DNA of 64,000 nt from Pseudoscleropodium purum (GCA_963969395.1 OZ017796.1:18850501-18914500); one strand, 5' to 3'; shown: positions 36,937 through 48,770, numbered from the stretch's first letter. The notes: generated by a model from the sequence alone, not told the origin. Made by a program: numbers and translations.

Positions 36937-39263
36937 TCAAAACAGCTTGCTCGCCATTGACGTAAAGAACCCCCTCAGATGCCCATAGGCTGCTTTTAGA
37001 GAATATCTACAAAATCACCAAGTTCAAATACAAATTCTTAAAATATAACCACAGTTCACAAATTATTCTCCAAGTTCACAAATCATCAACATATTCTCAG
37101 GGAAGATCGTGGCACGTACATAGATGTGCAAGGCGAGCGGCCACCATTGACATAGTAAACATGGAGATAAGCGTCATGATGTTGTCCGTCAATAAAATAG
37201 AAGTTGTGAAGCCTGCGTATGCACTGAAACATGTTCTTCTGGTAGAACATAATAGCGGGGCGATTGTAGGCTATGACATGCAGATAGAGAGCTCTAATGG
37301 ACGACAGTTGGTTCGCGTATTCTATCACCTCCCATAGCAATGCCGATGCTGCAACCAACAAAACAAAGCTTTCACATAAGCTTTCTGAGCGAGTAAATTG
37401 CTTTCAGGAGACTGGGCATGAAACGATTACATTCCAGTTGACATTGGACAAGATACAGAGAATGATTGAAAAGAACACTTGGATCCATAACAAGCTCCCT
37501 ACCTCATTTAGTTATTGAAAATCGTAGACAAAATTCAGAATAATAATCTTCTTAACCGCACTGCTATGAATACCAAGTTTTGACTGCACCTTCGATCAAA
37601 GAGGTCAGAATATAATACCAATGCCCGAGTTTCTGTACGGCGGAATGACACCCAAGGTCAGTATGTAGATGAGTGCCCTCTCTGATGAGGAAATTTCATA
37701 ACCTAGCATATCGAGTTCCTGCAGAACACAGCCCCAGTGGAATAATAAGTTCAGAATGACATTTACATAGTCCCAGCACGAGTACAAAAGGTGTACCAAA
37801 GCACAAAAGCTTCTAGAAACAGCTGCAGAGACCATCTATTGATTCAGACGTTATTAAGTATGAAGACTTACATCACACTCCGAAGCACTGATAACTCGTG
37901 CTGTGACAAATCCAATGAGTTCATCACAATGTGAATCTGATCTACTAGTGTCCACAGCTGCCCATGATATAATTCCTCGTCCATCTATAACATTCATAAA
38001 AAACTCCATTTCATATCTGCACGAGGACGATCTTCATCAGAAAAAGCCCAGAAAGAACCTACAAAAAAGACAAAACTTATTGACCTGCGTATATACAAAC
38101 AACAAATCAACATGTCTTTTGGCAAAATCGTATACAAGATGTGGATCTAAGGAATTCAATTCGGTGGAGCAGACGAGACCACTCTAGAAGAGGTGAGATT
38201 CCAATTCGTCAACCGATAAATTATCCTAAAAAATCCTACCATACTCAAATTGTTCGATACTCACATTCACAATATTCCAAAAGAAGAAAATACCAATGAC
38301 AAAAACACGAGTGCTGTCAAGAGCATCGTACTCACTTGATAGGGAATAAGGCTTCATGCATCTCCTGCAACACTTCTAAATCTGATGGGCGAATTTTTCG
38401 ATATGAAATGGACGAACGATGGTTTATAACAGGCACTCTGGGTGGCACCGTCGGTGCCACGGCAACGGCTGCCGTGGACCCGGAAACATCTGAAGGTTCC
38501 AAAAAACCCGAAGATGAAACTGGCTCGGACTCCGCTTTGGCTGCATAGTTGTGCTCATTCCCGCTCTGGTGTTGCAGCAGCTGTGAATGTAATTCATACA
38601 AAGGATGAAGCGTATGCTGCTGTCCACCCACATCGACCCACGTCCTCAATCAGAAACGGCCGACCCAACACAGACTCCATTAGGGATGTGGCAGCTAGCT
38701 CAAAACGATACTTGCTAACAATCTTCCAGCATTACAAGTGCAAACCTCGGATGTTGCCCCAATCATGCAAAAAGATTCTAACCTAAATTCTCAATATCAG
38801 GGCGTGTTCTCCATAATTGAGATTAGGGTATGCACTCTAAATTCAGAATACCCTCAATTTAAAGCACAGGCCGAGCCCAAAGGCGATTCACAATCCAGCT
38901 TCGACATCAACCCATCATTCAAATCTCACAAAAGCTTCGACTACATCGCCGAGTTGCGGTAAACGCACGGGCACGTCTCTGAGGTTACACCTGGTGCAGC
39001 TAGATAGCAATATCATCAACCCTAAACACTAATTCCACCCACACCCACATCCCCCAATCCAATCCAAAAAAAAACACGAAACAAACGCCTTCCGTCCGTC
39101 TTCACAACCACCGGCTCCACCTCCATTCGGAACAACCGTACCACACAAACCCTAGGCGCAATTCCCAGCATAGGTCAACAATACCCCCGAAATTCAAACC
39201 ATGAGGGGTGATGCGGCCACCAGCAATTGGCAACCGACTTCGTACCTGGTGAGCTCCATCCAT
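36937..39263 (-). CDS. NAA60: NAA60-like GNAT N-alpha-acetyltransferase
   Basis: Exons read with confidence: from ~38619 to 38336, then 38016-37872, 37718-37619, 37348-37120 and 37006-36937, all in phase. Tentative first exon: 39263-39246 (MDGAHQ, donor CAG|GTACGA) joined to a NAGNAG acceptor at 38619/38616, giving ~281 aa. Core features: ISYRKIRPSDLEVL, GRGIISWAAVD, ELIGFVTARV, YILTLGVIPPYR, then RNSGIA matching the acetyl-CoA motif R/Q-x-x-G-x-G/A. Further on are LYLHVIAYNRPAI, RRLHNFYFIDGQHHDAYL and a C-terminal RGFFTSMASKL. NAA60 acetylates N-termini of membrane proteins (animals, Golgi; Arabidopsis, plasma membrane). The frame upstream of 38649 is closed by TGA and has no ATG, so an upstream exon is needed. 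A rival start at 38680 would require a 61-nt intron. Confidence 0.88.
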
Positions 39264-39500
39264 GATGATCCATCAAAATGTCATCCCAGCCAGTAATCAG
39301 CTGTCAGGGAACCACAGGAAACCACCACCAAACGCTCTCTTTGATTTGTACGAACCTTGCAACTCCTCAAAACAGCAGCAGCGGCAGCAGCACCTCTACA
39401 GCGAGAAGAAGGAAATTGGTCTGCGAGCTCGGGGGGTGACGACAGTGGTCAAACTTGCGGAAAGGGTTGCTTCCCGGGAAGAACCAGGGCAGCCATAGCC
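39000..39500 (-). promoter_or_regulatory. 5' region of the NAA60-like gene
   Basis: GC-richer segment with telo-box-like AACCCTAAA (39018-39026) and AAACCCTAG (39147-39155). It includes the tentative first coding exon and probably the leader and promoter. Confidence 0.35.
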
Positions 39501-39757
39501 GGCCAGCCGGGCTCCATGAACAAAAGATGATGTTATGTCCCACTTCAGAGTTCAGACCATCTCAATCATCACAAGCTGGCAATGCTGAAGGTCACTTAAC
39601 TTACCGATAAGTTACTACTGGTAACTAGTACTAATTACTAAAGTGAAGTTACTATTACGAACTGATACTCCGTACTTAAGGTGGAAGTGCGTAACCAACC
39701 ATAAACCAATATTGAAAATATATGTAGATATAAGGAAGCCGACCTCTTTCCAACCAG

Positions 39758-40332
39758 TTAACCCCTAAACGTCTGGATCCATTTCCAAATTTAACGATTT
39801 GGGAAAAACTCTTATAAAGTGTTATTTGGAAGAATATTTTGGAATTCATATACAAATGAAAGTTGTAGATTTTGAATTTTAGATTCTATCCATACGGTTA
39901 GATTCACTAGTGCTATCTCCAATATTTTTCTACAAATTTTGAAAGGGGAATTTCAAAATTCTTTCTAAATTCAATGACAAGCAAACTATTATCATTTTTT
40001 GAGTAAAACTTGTTGGAACAGATTTGGAATGAGGTTATCTTGATATGGTGATTTTTTGAAATTTTTGTGTTCATTACATCTAGGACCTCATTTTGCTAAT
40101 CTAGTTTTGAACTAGAGTCAATGCAATTTGAACACTTGACATACTTCCGCATTTGTAATTTTAGAAAATTAGTATTCTAGTAACACCAAATCCAACCATT
40201 AGATAAGACAAAAACTTAATGGAGTATCACCAAAAATTAGGATGACTTTCATCCAAGGAGAAATGAGACAAAAACAAAAACTTCAATTTGTTCATCATCC
40301 AAAAAATGGACATCAGAGCGCTCCAGGATTAC
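39758..40332 (-). repeat. TTAA-bounded dispersed repeat, copy 2 (inverted)
   Basis: Reverse complement aligns with 31360-31836. Starts TTAACCCCTAAA (39758-39769) followed by a GGATCC that is also present at the end of copy 1. The far end (GTAATCCTGGAG on the minus strand) corresponds to TTAACCTTGGAG of copy 1. Confidence 0.65.
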
Positions 40333-40670
40333 GCAATTGCACATATTTGGAGCACTGACTTTCTAAATGCATAAATTTTTAGATGTATAGAAATAGGATG
40401 TAGAAGGATTTTGGAATTTTTTAGAATTGTAGTTCTCAAAACATAATTATTATGAATTTTTTAATTGGAGATTTGTTGCTCCCACCTTGGTGATATAGAC
40501 TTTTTTATTTCCAACCAAGGGCTAGTTGCAATATTGGGAGTTTTAAAGTCAATCATAATTGGCTACAACTGGACCAAGAATTATGCCATAATTAATCACT
40601 ACTCATCTCTAGCTAAGCAAAAGTAGACCACCCTATACTATCCAAATCAAAAGATGAATGGGAAGAGGTT
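40333..40670 (+). repeat. Three-copy dispersed repeat, copy B
   Basis: Begins GCAATTGCACATATTTGG directly after the previous repeat. Matches 36160-36465 and the inverted 54830-55190. Confidence 0.6.
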
Positions 40671-42061
40671 AGCTCCCATAAGTAATTCAAAATGTTCTAC
40701 TATTAAATGTGTTCATAAATATAGAAAACAGTATAGGGAACATCATGTAGTTGGGAGACATCATGTAGTATGGGGAACATCATGTGGAGACACAACGAAC
40801 TCTTGAACTCACGTAGATACACACCCGAAGACCATGTAGACCATATAGAAAGTGCCAAATCCTATTGCCAAGTCTATAACAACATTCACAGTTCAAATTT
40901 TTTCCACAAATGGCACAATGGCAACAAGGAGGGGCTCACACTAGGTTGGGATGACACTTTTAGCATCATTGTCATTGTTACTTTGTAGTAATGAACTTGT
41001 TTGTGCAAATTGGCATTTGATTCTCCTTGCTACAGTTGTGAGAAACCTTCAATTATTTATAATTATAAGATTGCAACTAAACCTATTGAAAGAAACTTTT
41101 TATCCTTCAATATGAAATAATTAATCTTTTTCAAAGTAAGAGTTTTTTTAAAACTAACTCTAGGAGATTTTAGGCTACGATAACATACAACTATGTTTTC
41201 AGTCAAAAATTAGCACCAATAGTTGCTTAGTAAAGTCATGTTTATACCACTTGTTAATCACTCTTAAAGACATTATTTAATAAGTGAAATGTCATTAGTC
41301 ATGCTCATTATAAGAGAGAAATATAATATTCAATAGCCTTAAAAGAAGTTGCCTTTTCCTCTTTAGAGTTGTCATCCAAAAAATTCACCCATGCATCATG
41401 GAGAATTAAATTGAGCTTTAACACCAAGATAATGGTAGAATATTTATGTTATGTTCTATTTTTTGCAAATTTGGGGATTAGACAAACATATCAATAAGCT
41501 TGATTGCTCATCAACAAAATATAGGAATCATATTTAAAAAAATAAATTTAGACCTCATTTAGGCATAGTATAATTTTTTTCAAAAAAAATTGCATTGAAA
41601 AAAGTTATGGAATATAGTTCAAATTAATTTATAAAAATTTGTTTACAATTTTGGGCCTCCAATCAAAAGTTATGGACAAAATTCAAAAAGGATATTTGAA
41701 AATGTCAAAGACAATGTTCCTTCCAACCCCTCTCTAAAATTTGTCCATAAATTTTGATTTGAGGTTTTAAATCTCAAATGAATTCTTGGATATAAAATTC
41801 AACTTGATTTCACAACTTTTCTTAGTTCAATTTTTTTTTAAATTTATTCTACTATACTTAAATGAGGTCTGAAATTCTTTTTTAAACACAATTTTTAATT
41901 TCTTGACTTAACTATGAGCAATTGAGCTCCTTCTAATACTAATTTTTATATCCCACATGGGTTGTCTGACCTTCTAACATCCCATATGTGTATAAAGAGT
42001 TTTTCTTCTTATTTCAAGATACAATAAACAACTATAAAAATGAATCAAGGAGGTTGTAAAA

Positions 42062-42424
42062 ATGAATGTCTTCAATAAATTGAATGATGCTTTTTTAATG
42101 TTTTATTTACAAGAATTGAATTCTACCGATTGTCAATGTATAGAACATTGCCATCCATTCACAAGTGAGCTCCTAGCTCGGGGCTTGGATGTGTCTAGCC
42201 AAGAAAAAGTGGGCATCTGTGGGCCTAGGGAAGGACACAAAATTACTAGTCACGTTGCAAATGGCTCCAGGAACGGTAGGGCCCTATTCCTGGAACAATT
42301 GTTGACTTTGTATATATATTCTTTGCGCAAGGATTTGTTGAACTTTAGATTTTGTTTGTTTGCCGATGTAATAAAAAGAGGTAGGAAGGAACACCATGAA
42401 AGAGAGATTTATAAGCAAAGCTAG
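42062..42424 (+). other. Unrecognised 120-codon open frame
   Basis: Open ATG frame with a GC-richer middle (TSELLARGLDVSSQEKVG, VANGSRNGRALFLEQL). No family recognised and no splice partners found. It lies just downstream of the LTR-like segment, so it may be retroelement internal sequence. Low support as a gene. Confidence 0.2.
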
Positions 42425-42431
42425 AGGATTT

Positions 42432-42487
42432 GTATATATATATATATATATGTATATATATGTATATGTATATACATATATATATTT
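42432..42487. repeat. (TA)n microsatellite
   Basis: Long TA-rich run with occasional TG/CA interruptions; can fold into a hairpin. Confidence 0.85.
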
Positions 42488-42624
42488 GAAATATATGAAC
42501 CATTTCCATTGATAGGAAAAACAATACAAAGAACTAGAGGGAAAGGATTTGTATTCAAATCCCAAACATTTGAAAATTTAAAAATATAAAATGTGTTGAA
42601 GTATTTACTTAAAATTTTAATGGT

Positions 42625-44798
42625 ATCCAAAGTGTGTTTAAGATGTGCTTGCAGAAACCTGGACCTCAAGCACACCTTGAGCACACTTTTACTTTTCACA
42701 TTGCATCTTTCAAAAAAATATTGTACTAAAATTATTAATTCCAAAATTTCAGAAAAAAAGAGTGCTTCAAGTGTCCGAAAGGTTTATCTTAAGCACACCA
42801 TTACTTTTCTTATTTCATTTGAATTAATTTCCCCCAAAAAAATTTGCTAGGAAAAATGTATTTCAAAATTGAAAAACAAACAAGTGCCTTTAAGGTGTGC
42901 TTAAAGTATGCTTGAAATAGATCTTAAGCATACGCATAAAACATACATTGAAAAAATATATCTAACAAAATTTAGTCAACAATTTTTTGCTTTCAAATGC
43001 AACGAAAATACTAAAAATATGCAAATGGACCTCAAGCACACCTCAACAACAATTCAACTTCAATTTCACTATTTTATAAATTTCAAATAGAAATTTTTCA
43101 AAAGAATTGTTTATCTCATTTTTACTTTGAATGCAATGCAAATAAAGAAAAATCCTTTCAATTAAATTTAAAGTTCACTTCAAACAAAAACTAAAAAAAA
43201 TTCAAATTGCTTGAGGTGAGCTTATGGTAGACCTTAAGCACACTTCAAGCATTTTATGATTTAGTTTAAAAATTTTGAATAAAAAATTTCAATTTAAAAT
43301 TTCTTTTTAATGTAAGGTAATGTGAAGAGTGAAAATGTGCTTTAGGTGTGCTTGAAGTAGACCTCAAGCACAACTCAATTTCTTCTAGTTATAATTGAAA
43401 TTTCGAAAAGAGGCATTTATTTTTTAAATTTGTCTTCATTCCAAAGCAATGAAAATAGAAGAAATGTACTCTAGGTGTGCTTGAGGTCTACTTTAAGCAC
43501 ACTTCAAGCACCTTATAATTTAATTTGGTATTTTGTAATAATAAATTTAATTTTAAATTATTTTTATAATCCAAGGTAATTTGAATAGTGGAAATGTACT
43601 TCAGGTGTGCTTGAGGTCTACCTCAAGCACACCTCAAGCATTTTTAGTTATTTTTTTGAAATTTGATTATCTTTTTGTCTTCATTCCAAAGCAATGAAAA
43701 TAGAGGAAATGTACTCTAGGTTTTTTTAAGATCTACTTTAAGCACATTTCAAGCACTTTATGATTTAATTTGGTATTTTTTTAATAAAAAATTTCAATTA
43801 AAGATTTTTTTTTAATCCAATGTATTGTAAGTAGTGGAAATATGCTTGAGGTGTGCTTGGGGGACCTCGAACACACCTCAAGCACTTTTAGTTATATTTT
43901 AAATTTTGAAAAGATATTTTTATTTTTTAGATTTCTCTTCATTCCAAGCAATGAAAATAATGAAAATATACTTTACTTGTGCTTGAGATTTACCATCAGC
44001 ACACTTCAAGCACTTTATGATTTAATTTAGTGTTCTTAATATAAGATTTTAATTTAAACTTCTTTTTTTTAAAGTTGAAAGTAATGTAAATAGTGGAAAT
44101 GTGCTTGAGGTGTGCTTGAGGTTTCTCTCAAGCACACCTCAAGCACATTGCAAGTACTATAGATATATTTTTAAATTTTGAAAAGAGGTTTATATTATTT
44201 AGATTTTTCTTTATTCCAAGGCAATTAAAATAGTAGGAATGTATTCTAAGTGTGCTTGAGGTCTTCCTCAAGTACACTTCAAATACTTTATAATTTAATT
44301 TAATGTTCTTAATATAAGATTTCAATTTCAATTTTTTTTTTAAATTCAAGGTAATGTGAATAGTGAAAATGTGCTTGAAGTGTACTTGAGGTCTCTTTCA
44401 AGCACACCTCAAGTACACTTCAAGCACTTTTAGTTATATTTTAAGTTTTGAAAAGAGGTTTTTATTATTTTGATTTTTCTTGATTGCAAAGCAATTAAAA
44501 TAGTAGGAATATACTTTAGGTTTGCTCAAGTCTACTTCAAGCACACTTCAAGCACTTTATAATGTAATTTAAGATTTTGAATAAAAGATTTCAATTTAAG
44601 ATTTTTTTTAATCCAAAGTAATTTGAATAGTGGAAATGTGCTTGAGATGAGCTTGAGGTAGACATCAAGCACACCTTAAACACCTTTAATTATATTTTGA
44701 ACTTTGAAAAAAGATTTTCTATTTTTTCAGTTTCTTTTTATTCCAAGGCAATGACAATAGTGAAAATGTATTCTAGATGTGCTTGAGGTCTACTTTAA
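42625..44798. repeat. Tandem array of alternating spacers joined by short palindromes
   Basis: Sixteen or so units spaced 110-140 bp. Each unit carries a palindrome; the best copy is at 43604-43633, with arms GGTGTGCTTGAGGT and ACCTCAAGCACACC around CT. A direct ACCTCAAGCAC half-copy usually follows. Two AT-rich spacers alternate. Type A contains ATTTAATTT..TATTTT with TCCAAGGTAAT. Type B contains TTTTAGTTAT with GAAAAGAGG and TTCATTCCAA.GCAATGAAAATA. The higher-order period is therefore 240-280 bp from about 43200 on. Units before 43200 are more diverged. No conserved open frame. Confidence 0.85.
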
Positions 44799-47501
44799 CC
44801 CCTAAATACCCAAGCCTTTTCAAGTGTGGTTTAACTATGAAAAAAGAGCATGGGCTTATAATTAACCTTAATGAAGCAAATTGTATTTTTTTCAAAATCT
44901 ATCTGTAAAGAGCTTGCTTATTAGTATGTCCACCAATTTTGAGTGAAAAAATGCATAAGAGTTGTGAAATTATAACTAGAGAAATGTACATTTTCTAATT
45001 TTAATATGTTGCCCCTCTCCTACAATGTTTCAAAAATTTGCACATAAATTTATTTTGGAATTGGAGGTGACATGAAAAACTACAAATTGTCTTGGTACAA
45101 TAAAATGCACTTCTAAAAAACTTAATTTCACATGAAAACCTATCAAATTCACTACACAACCCACCTTGCAATTGTTGAAATGCAATTTTTTTTATAAGTA
45201 TAAATTGCAAATAACTCCAAATCAACACTTGAATGTTTAAATTTTCAATGGTGAAAATCATGAAAACATTAAGTTCTTTCCAATGGGACCATTTTCAAAT
45301 CAAGTGGATAAATACAAGTTTTTAGATCTCAAATCAAGTGAAATTGGCAAAGTTGGGAAACTAAAGTAAAATTAACAAGTTTTACACTACCACTAATGGA
45401 CATACATGGCTTTGTGGACCTTTCAAAAATCAAATGTTTAACTTTTTCAATGAAAAATGAAAGTTTTCAATAGTTAATCCTAAAAACTACCTGTAGATAA
45501 ACTTAGGTTATCATTAAAAAACTAAACCCAAGCTAATAGTAAAAGTTGGTTCCTAGGGAGACTAATATAATAGGATTACTTCTAGTCTTAATTCTTATAA
45601 GTCATTGCAATTGTAGAATATTATAGGAAATATGTTTTTTAACCATATATATATAAATGCTTTTCTCTCACACGGTAAAGCTAATTACTAAATTTGTCAC
45701 TCCCCTCTTAAAGGCCACAAAGGTTAAGAACTCTCCAAAATTGGTGTTTAAACTTTATTCTTTTACTTTTCTTCTTCTTTCTTCTTTTATGATCCTTTAT
45801 CTTTTATCTTCATAAAATTCTTTTTATCTTTTTATCTTTATTTTATTTTTCTATTTATTTATTTATATATTAATCTTTCTTTCCAACTCGGATTTTAGTA
45901 TTTATTTTCCATTCGGATGGCACTACCGCAACCTGGCTGTGACTTTCACTTCCAATTTGGGTTGGTGCTAATACTATTCAATATGGCCTTATATCACCAA
46001 ATTGGGTTGAATCTTATTGCTTTGATCCTTGTCTCCTAATAGGACACCACAATATCTGATTTCTTCATTATGCTCCCTCTAATTGTTACTCTACACACAT
46101 TGAGCATACATTCCTACTTGATAAAAACTAAGCACAGTCTCAGACACAACTTGGGATTCAAACATAGATGATTTCCAATTTGATTTCCACACACAATTCC
46201 ATTTGCAAATCTGACACCAAATTAACACTCACAAGACAACATCTAAGCTTATTCACATGCCAATATGGACAACTACAAATTTAACTTCAAACATTTTGAT
46301 AAGGATTCAAACATACATTTGATCTCATTGATAAAGACACAATTTGCACTTAAATGCCATTCACATAGTAGATTTACAATTTAGGTACTTTAAGCTTTCT
46401 ACAATGACATCCACATCCACATTTGTCTGGTTAAAATATACATTTTATTGCTCCAATTTGGCGATTAATATCACCATTACAATTGAACATCAACTTTGCA
46501 AATTGATCTTACAATGTAGTTTTACAACTAACATTGCAAATTTAGCCTTCATGGTGAAATTTCCTCCCTAATTGGAATTTAATTCTCAACACTCCCTACA
46601 TTCCAACTAGGCTCTGACAATCTTCTCAACTTCAACTAAAATTCATCTCTACTTCTCTGCTCACACTACTAACTGATCAACTTCCACATACTTATGTAAA
46701 TTCAACATTTAGCACACTTTTCCACATCAACTTCCAACTTGGATAGCTTCAATTAAAGTTTTCATACTTTTGCACATTACACACCACCATACACTAGCAC
46801 ATATATATCTTCCCAACTAGGAACAAATATAGACTCACACCGATCCAAACTTGGATCAACACTAACTCAACTCTAGACTGAAAAATCACAAACACACACA
46901 CACACAAGAAAACAAAATCATATGCAACCTAAACCAACGGGGATACTCATTGGAAATTCGCTCAACAATGGGTGAAACAAAAGACTCCAATTCGGGACCT
47001 AATAGGATTCATGAAGACGGTTACTACTCGGAAAAGACAACCAACTAACAACAACCTCCAACTTGGAACTTCACACAACACCACATTGACATACACTCAA
47101 AACCAACGACTGGCCATTCATCCAATTTGACTGACTCACTAAACAATCAACTACTATTTACCTAATTAGAATTCACCCTCACCTAGTAACTAAGTACTCA
47201 TTGGACTCCCGAATTGGGACTCTGTTCATCACATCACTCGAACTAGGCAACAAGATAACTTCTAATTGGAACTAAATCAAATGACAAAAATACCCAATTA
47301 GGCCATAAAACAGACAATTGACATCAAAAACTCTTACATTACACCTTAAAATAGATAAAAAATTTACAACACATACATCCAATTTGGTTATTTACATTGC
47401 TCTCCAAAATTTTTAAAACAGTCATACAAATTTAACTACCTATCCCAAAATGAGCATGAAATTTCAAATTGACCATATATGGTCGATCAAGCAGTTAGGG
47501 A
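44799..47501. mobile_element. 2.7-kb insertion with TTAA target duplication inside the palindromic array
   Basis: The array breaks at CTACTTTAA (TTAA 44795-44798) and resumes at TTAAGCACAC (47502-47505), at exactly the base and in the spacer type expected. The inserted DNA begins CCCCTAAATACCC and ends GTTAGGGA, so the ends are short inverted repeats (CCCCTAA / TCCCTAA). TTAA duplication plus CCC-start ends are features of piggyBac-like transposition. No transposase was seen; the longest open frame is under 90 codons, so the element is non-autonomous or decayed. Confidence 0.6.
45890..47400. repeat. Stretch with recurring CCAA(N)TTGG-like near-palindromes and strong C over G bias
   Basis: Variants such as CCAATTTGGG, CCAACTTGG, CCCGAATTGGG and CCCAATTAGG recur about twenty times, typically 40-100 bp apart. 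The plus strand is rich in A and C and poor in G. No long open frame on either strand. Confidence 0.5.
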
Positions 47502-47585
47502 TTAAGCACACTATAAGCATTTTATAATTTATTTTAGTATTTTTTAATAAACGATTTCAATTTGAGATCTTTTTCCACTAAATTT
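47502..47585. repeat. Right-hand remnant of the palindromic tandem array
   Basis: TTAAGCACACTATAAGCAT followed by a type-A spacer (TTTATAATTTATTTTAGTAT, GATTTCAATTTGAGAT). It is the continuation of the unit cut at 44798. Confidence 0.7.
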
Positions 47586-48159
47586 CTATAGCAAGTTGCC
47601 ACAATACCTCCAAACACCCTACTACACCTCTTAGCAATGAAATTATGTTTCATTTGTACTCATAAGAATACCCTAGATAAAGGTTCTCCTAATGATGTTG
47701 AAATAAACTCCATGGCAATTCTTTTTTCTCTCTCATCTCAGAACTTCTTCAAGCATTGTACTCACTCCCGGCTAAGACAATGTCAAACTCCATGGAAGAA
47801 CCTCACAACTTCTCTTTCGATATGGCAGTATTTTTTAATTTTTTCTAAATTCCCTAAAGCTGACAACTTACACTTAAAGCTTGCCAACTTGTGGCTAACT
47901 CGTGTCTTTGACTTTCACCCATGAATTTTAACCATAAATGAGTAGGGGGTTTCCCTGGCCAAATGGGACTTAGAAGGAGCTGGGCCCAAGCCACCCTATT
48001 CTCCAAGCCATGTTGGCCGTGAATGGGGTGGTGATGCTCGTAGTTGGTATACATTTGATTGCTATTCAATTTTTTGACATTTTTTGACATATGTTCTTTT
48101 AAGTTATTGTAGATCATTCCATTTGGAGTACAAAACTGAAGTATTGCTAACTGACATGC

Positions 48160-48770
48160 AATTTGAAATTAGGTGCAAGGTAAATGAGCTTATGATAGAC
48201 AGAATGATTGGTTTGCCATGTTGGTATGATTGAAAAAATTTCTATTTTTTTCATTGAAAAACAAATGTGAGAGTAGAGAGAGGAATTGCAATTTATTTTT
48301 TTGACAAAGTATGAATTTGTTTTGAATTTTTGAAGTGTGCTACTCCATTGGCCCAAAAGAGTCTCTAGACTACCTCAAAACCACTAAATTGAGTGTACCC
48401 ATATTGGTCATCTTACCACCTAAAGTAGTCACAATATTCCCTAACATGTCCACAATATTTTCTAACATGACTATGACATGAAATAAAAAAGTTATTCCTT
48501 GTAATGAAATTACACTAGAAAGGTAAAAGTTCCTATTGCAATCATTAATAACTTCTTTACCATCATCCAAGCCATTGATTGTAGATACTAACTCAATCTA
48601 ATTATCTCAAATCTCATTTAATGCAAATTTTTTTTATCATGGGTTGATGTAAGATTGTAATGAGTCATTTCCCAGGTATTCAAATTGGACAGTTTGCTTC
48701 TCATAGATTGGTTCACCTTATCAAAGTGTGCAAAGTAGAAAATGATATTTTTTTTTTAAGATTGTTCTAG
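48160..48770. repeat. Long dispersed repeat, copy 1
   Basis: Collinear over ~600 bp with 52280-52880, same orientation. Examples are AAGTATGAATTTGTT, TCTCTAGACTACCTC, ATTGATTxTAG and the TTGCTTxTCATxGATTG block. Minus-strand frames in both copies keep a similar repeated pattern (LENIVDMLGNIVTTLGG versus ILKNIPTMLRNIIIALGG), hinting at an old coding sequence. Confidence 0.65.

Larger units (their letters stand above)
39520..42060. other. Intergenic DNA built from dispersed repeats
   Basis: Mostly AT-rich. Contains the inverted copy 39758-40332, the three-copy repeat 40333-40670 and a triple GGGAACATCATGTAG-like repeat at 40736-40788. At 41945-42030, ATCCCACATGGGTTG with TATAAAGAG and AATAAA looks like part of an LTR, unproven. 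Confidence 0.5.

Noticed and set aside
36848..37006. Alternative long reading of the last NAA60-like exon ending at 36848
   Set aside because: Phase from the upstream exon requires the other frame, which gives a family-like C-terminus and a stop at 36937.
42593..44349. Short frames with repeated LKHT/CLR peptides in the palindromic array
   Set aside because: The peptide repetition follows from the DNA repeat; frames are short, change phase and are interrupted.
42625..44798. CRISPR-like appearance of regularly spaced palindromic repeats
   Set aside because: Spacers are two recurring sequences, not unique ones, and the context is plant nuclear DNA; it is a satellite-type array.
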